A stretch of DNA of 64,000 nt, from the NCBI RefSeq assembly GCF_008124765.1, contig NZ_VNHS01000009.1, positions 124,001-188,000 on the forward strand, in the 5' to 3' direction. Position 1 is the stretch's first letter. Every line of letters begins with the position of its first letter. The notes under the pieces were generated by a model that did no database searches, had not been told where the DNA came from, and was given only the letters and a program-made list of their open reading frames with translations. The stretch is from Paenibacillus methanolicus (GTDB taxonomy: Bacteria; Bacillota; Bacilli; Paenibacillales; Paenibacillaceae). Made by a program: the position numbers and the translations under genes. Positions 62,164 to 64,000 of this stretch are shown piece by piece.

Positions 62164-63462
62164 ATGGAACGATGGTTCAAACTGAAGGAGCGGGGCACGA
62201 CTCCGGGGGTGGAGGTGCTGGCCGGCATCACGACCTTTTTCACGATGGTCTATATCGTGATCGTCAATCCCGGGATTCTGAGCCAGGCTGGAATGGATTT
62301 CCATGGCGTATTCATCGCCACCGTACTTGCCAGTATCGTGGCGACGCTGATTATGGGACTCGGGGCAAATTATCCGATCGTCATTGCGCCGGGCATGGGA
62401 TTAAACGCGTACTTTGCCTTCACCGTGGTCGCCGGTGGAGGCGTGCCGTGGCAGGCGGCGCTCGGCGCGGTGTTCATCGCGGGCGTCCTGTTCATCCTGC
62501 TGTCGCTCACGTCCTTCCGTTACATGCTGCTGGACGCGATCCCGCCAAGCCTGAAGCACGCCATCACGGCGGGTATCGGACTGTTCATCACGTTCATCGG
62601 GCTGCAGAACGCCAAGATTATCGTCGACTCGCCGTCGACGCTGCTGACGCTGGGCAAGCTGACCGAGCCGATGACGATGCTGACGATCATCGGGCTTGCG
62701 GTATCGCTGATCCTGATGTCCTACCGGGTGAAGGGTTACCTGTTCATCGGCATGCTCGTCACGGCGGTGATCGCCTGGTTCACGGGTCTTCTCGAGCTTC
62801 CGGACACGCTTGTTGCATGGCCGTCCGGCCTGTCCGCGACCGCGATGCAGATGGACGTGAGCGGCGTATTTACACACGGTCTGTATGCGGTTATTTTTAC
62901 GTTCCTGCTGATCACGCTCTTCGACACGACCGGAACGATGCTCGGCGTGGCGGAGCAGGCGGGACTGCTCAAGGGCGGCAAATTCCCGCGCTCGCGCGGC
63001 GCGCTGCTGGCGGATGCCGTCGGCACGACGGCGGGTGCGGTGCTCGGCACTAGTCCGACGTCGGCGTACATCGAGTCGAGCGCAGGCGTTGCGATAGGCG
63101 GAAGAACGGGCCTGACCGCCGTCACCGTGAGCGTGCTGCTCGGGCTGACGCTGTTCTTCTCGCCGCTCGTCTCCGTACTGGCCGCCATTCCGGCGATTAC
63201 GGCGCCGTCGCTCATTATCGTAGGCTTCCTGATGATCAGCGTGGTGCAGAAAATCGAGTGGAACGACTTCGAGGTCGTCTTTCCCGCGTTCCTGATCATC
63301 GTCCTGATGCCGCTGACGTACAGCATCGCAACCGGCATCGGCGTCGGCTTCATCGCGTATCCGGTGCTGAAGGCGGTACGCGGCAAGTGGCGCGACGTCC
63401 ACCCGATCTTCTACCTGTTCGCCGTGCTGTTCTTTATCCAACTTGTGTTTTTCAGTCATTAA
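62164..63462 (+). CDS. NCS2-family purine (guanine/hypoxanthine) permease
   Basis: A 432-residue membrane transporter with about thirteen segments of the AzgA-like NCS2 group (PbuG/PbuO). Signs are GTTPGVEVLAGITTFFTMVYIVIVNPGIL, APGMGLNAYFAFTVV, GLFITFIGLQNAKII, TLFDTTGTMLGVAEQAG and GTSPTSAYIESSAGVAIGGRTGLTAV. It carries out proton-linked purine uptake in known relatives. ATG 62164 has GGAGGATG upstream. The guanine-class riboswitch in its leader fits the function, although the platform geometry suggests activation rather than the usual repression. Confidence 0.93.
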   Translation: MERWFKLKERGTTPGVEVLAGITTFFTMVYIVIVNPGILSQAGMDFHGVFIATVLASIVATLIMGLGANYPIVIAPGMGLNAYFAFTVVAGGGVPWQAALGAVFIAGVLFILLSLTSFRYMLLDAIPPSLKHAITAGIGLFITFIGLQNAKIIVDSPSTLLTLGKLTEPMTMLTIIGLAVSLILMSYRVKGYLFIGMLVTAVIAWFTGLLELPDTLVAWPSGLSATAMQMDVSGVFTHGLYAVIFTFLLITLFDTTGTMLGVAEQAGLLKGGKFPRSRGALLADAVGTTAGAVLGTSPTSAYIESSAGVAIGGRTGLTAVTVSVLLGLTLFFSPLVSVLAAIPAITAPSLIIVGFLMISVVQKIEWNDFEVVFPAFLIIVLMPLTYSIATGIGVGFIAYPVLKAVRGKWRDVHPIFYLFAVLFFIQLVFFSH

Positions 63463-63477
63463 CAAGATAGTCCGCTG

Positions 63478-63504
63478 CGCCGGGGCCGATGCCCCGGCGT
63501 TTTT
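63478..63504 (+). terminator. Terminator of the purine permease gene
   Basis: Perfect 9-bp stem CGCCGGGGC (63478-63486) / GCCCCGGCG (63491-63499), 4-nt loop, then five Ts. Confidence 0.95.
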
Positions 63505-63688
63505 GCTTGCCGTTCGGTGACGGCATTCACAATTCCTCGGTGCTGAATGAAAATCGGAGAGAACAAGTACAAAGATATCGTATCAACAAATGAACCAAAA
63601 GAACGATCCTTCGTGATATGGAAACATTGGGCTTATCCAATCTTCCCATCTATTCGATCCATCTGTATTGAGTATCCTCACACCTAAA
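63505..63688. other. Intergenic region without recognised gene
   Basis: AT-rich stretch after the terminator. No gene, hairpin or promoter could be named with confidence. Confidence 0.4.
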
Positions 63689-63806
63689 ATTGTTTCGTTA
63701 AAAACAATGTGGTTTGTATTGCGAATTTAGATATCTACTGTTATTATGTAATTGTTTCGTGCGAAACATAATTAATTTCCGATTATTTTGTTTTGTGGAA
63801 AACAAA
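63689..63806. promoter_or_regulatory. Three related inverted repeats before the Rid-family gene
   Basis: ATTGTTT/AAACAAT (63689-63695, 63702-63708), TGTTTCG/CGAAACA (63753-63759, 63762-63768) and TTTGTTTT/AAAACAAA (63787-63794, 63799-63806). All share a TTGTTT-gap-AAACA layout and look like operators for one dimeric regulator, which is not encoded in the window. Confidence 0.65.
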
Positions 63807-63826
63807 TTTGAACAGGAGGATGACCT

Positions 63827-64000
63827 ATGGAGAAATTAAACCCCGATACCCTTACGCATACGGTGACGAGTCTGATTTCACAAATCGTCGTTGTTCCCGC
63901 TTCGCCGTTAGCCTTTATCTCCGGACAAGTCGCGTTAAACGAAAAAGGAGAGCTCATCGGAGAAGGGGACTACGGCCGGCAGGCCAAGCAAGTGTTTACG
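63827..64000 (+). CDS. Rid-family (RidA/YjgF-like) protein, N-terminal part (cut by window end)
   Basis: 58 codons are visible: HTVTSLISQIVVVPASPLAFISGQVALNEKGELIGEGDYGRQAKQVF. The ISGQVALNEKGELIG motif and following helix match the start of Rid-family proteins, which hydrolyse reactive enamines or imines or act in degradation pathways. AGGAGG lies 7 bases before ATG 63827. The family's key Arg and Glu lie beyond the window end, so the subgroup cannot be decided. The three inverted repeats just upstream imply tight control. Confidence 0.8.
   Translation, partial: MEKLNPDTLTHTVTSLISQIVVVPASPLAFISGQVALNEKGELIGEGDYGRQAKQVFT

Overview
The window looks like chromosomal DNA of a GC-rich, endospore-forming Firmicute of the Paenibacillaceae (Paenibacillus or Cohnella type). 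This rests on S-layer-homology surface proteins, bacilliredoxin, a CotD-like coat protein, an Sda-like checkpoint protein, AGGAGG ribosome binding sites, LacI/ROK/AraC sugar regulators and lplABC-type sugar transport genes without their own ATPase. No rRNA, tRNA, insertion sequence, prophage or CRISPR array was seen.

Layout. 1-6005: a truncated thioredoxin-reductase-like gene, an ABC exporter, small membrane proteins and an Fsr-type MFS pump. 6094-13045: a HAD phosphatase divergent from a LacI regulator across a perfect palindromic operator, a GIY-YIG-like gene, an MFS pump, and a sugar-binding lipoprotein paired with a chemoreceptor. 13182-23136: a double-GNAT gene, then an ECF sigma factor with its own ECF-type promoter, translationally coupled to a membrane protein that joins a short cytoplasmic tail to an extracellular solute-binding domain, followed by two paralogous solute-binding lipoproteins with no permease, and a large SLH protein with three phage-tail-collar-like modules. 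23241-29338: xylR, a xylO-like operator, xylA, xylB and a second chemoreceptor. 29410-42519: ecsAB, spore-related small genes, a BaiN/YtfP-type flavoprotein, a LytTR protein and sensor kinase, bacilliredoxin, nadE, acpS, cytochrome c, AraC, mutY and a KDPG aldolase.

43074-60007 is a fructan (levan/inulin/sucrose-type) utilisation locus: an autoregulated LacI repressor, two permeases and a binding protein, an intracellular GH32 enzyme, a ROK fructokinase and a 2063-residue cell-wall-anchored GH32 enzyme with five related sandwich repeats. In that last enzyme the usual GH32 nucleophile Asp is replaced by Glu. A phosphotransferase, an sda-like gene and a 5'-truncated second secreted GH32 gene follow. 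60211-64000: a copper-amine-oxidase-N-domain surface protein, an NCS2 purine permease behind a guanine-class riboswitch, and a truncated Rid-family gene behind three related inverted repeats.

The most promising undescribed system is the ECF sigma / membrane-tethered solute-binding sensor / orphan binding-protein cluster (14483-19527). It reads as a transmembrane carbohydrate-sensing switch in which a transporter-type binding domain replaces the usual anti-sigma sensor. That reading is inference. The gene order, overlaps, domains and promoter motif are visible in the sequence.
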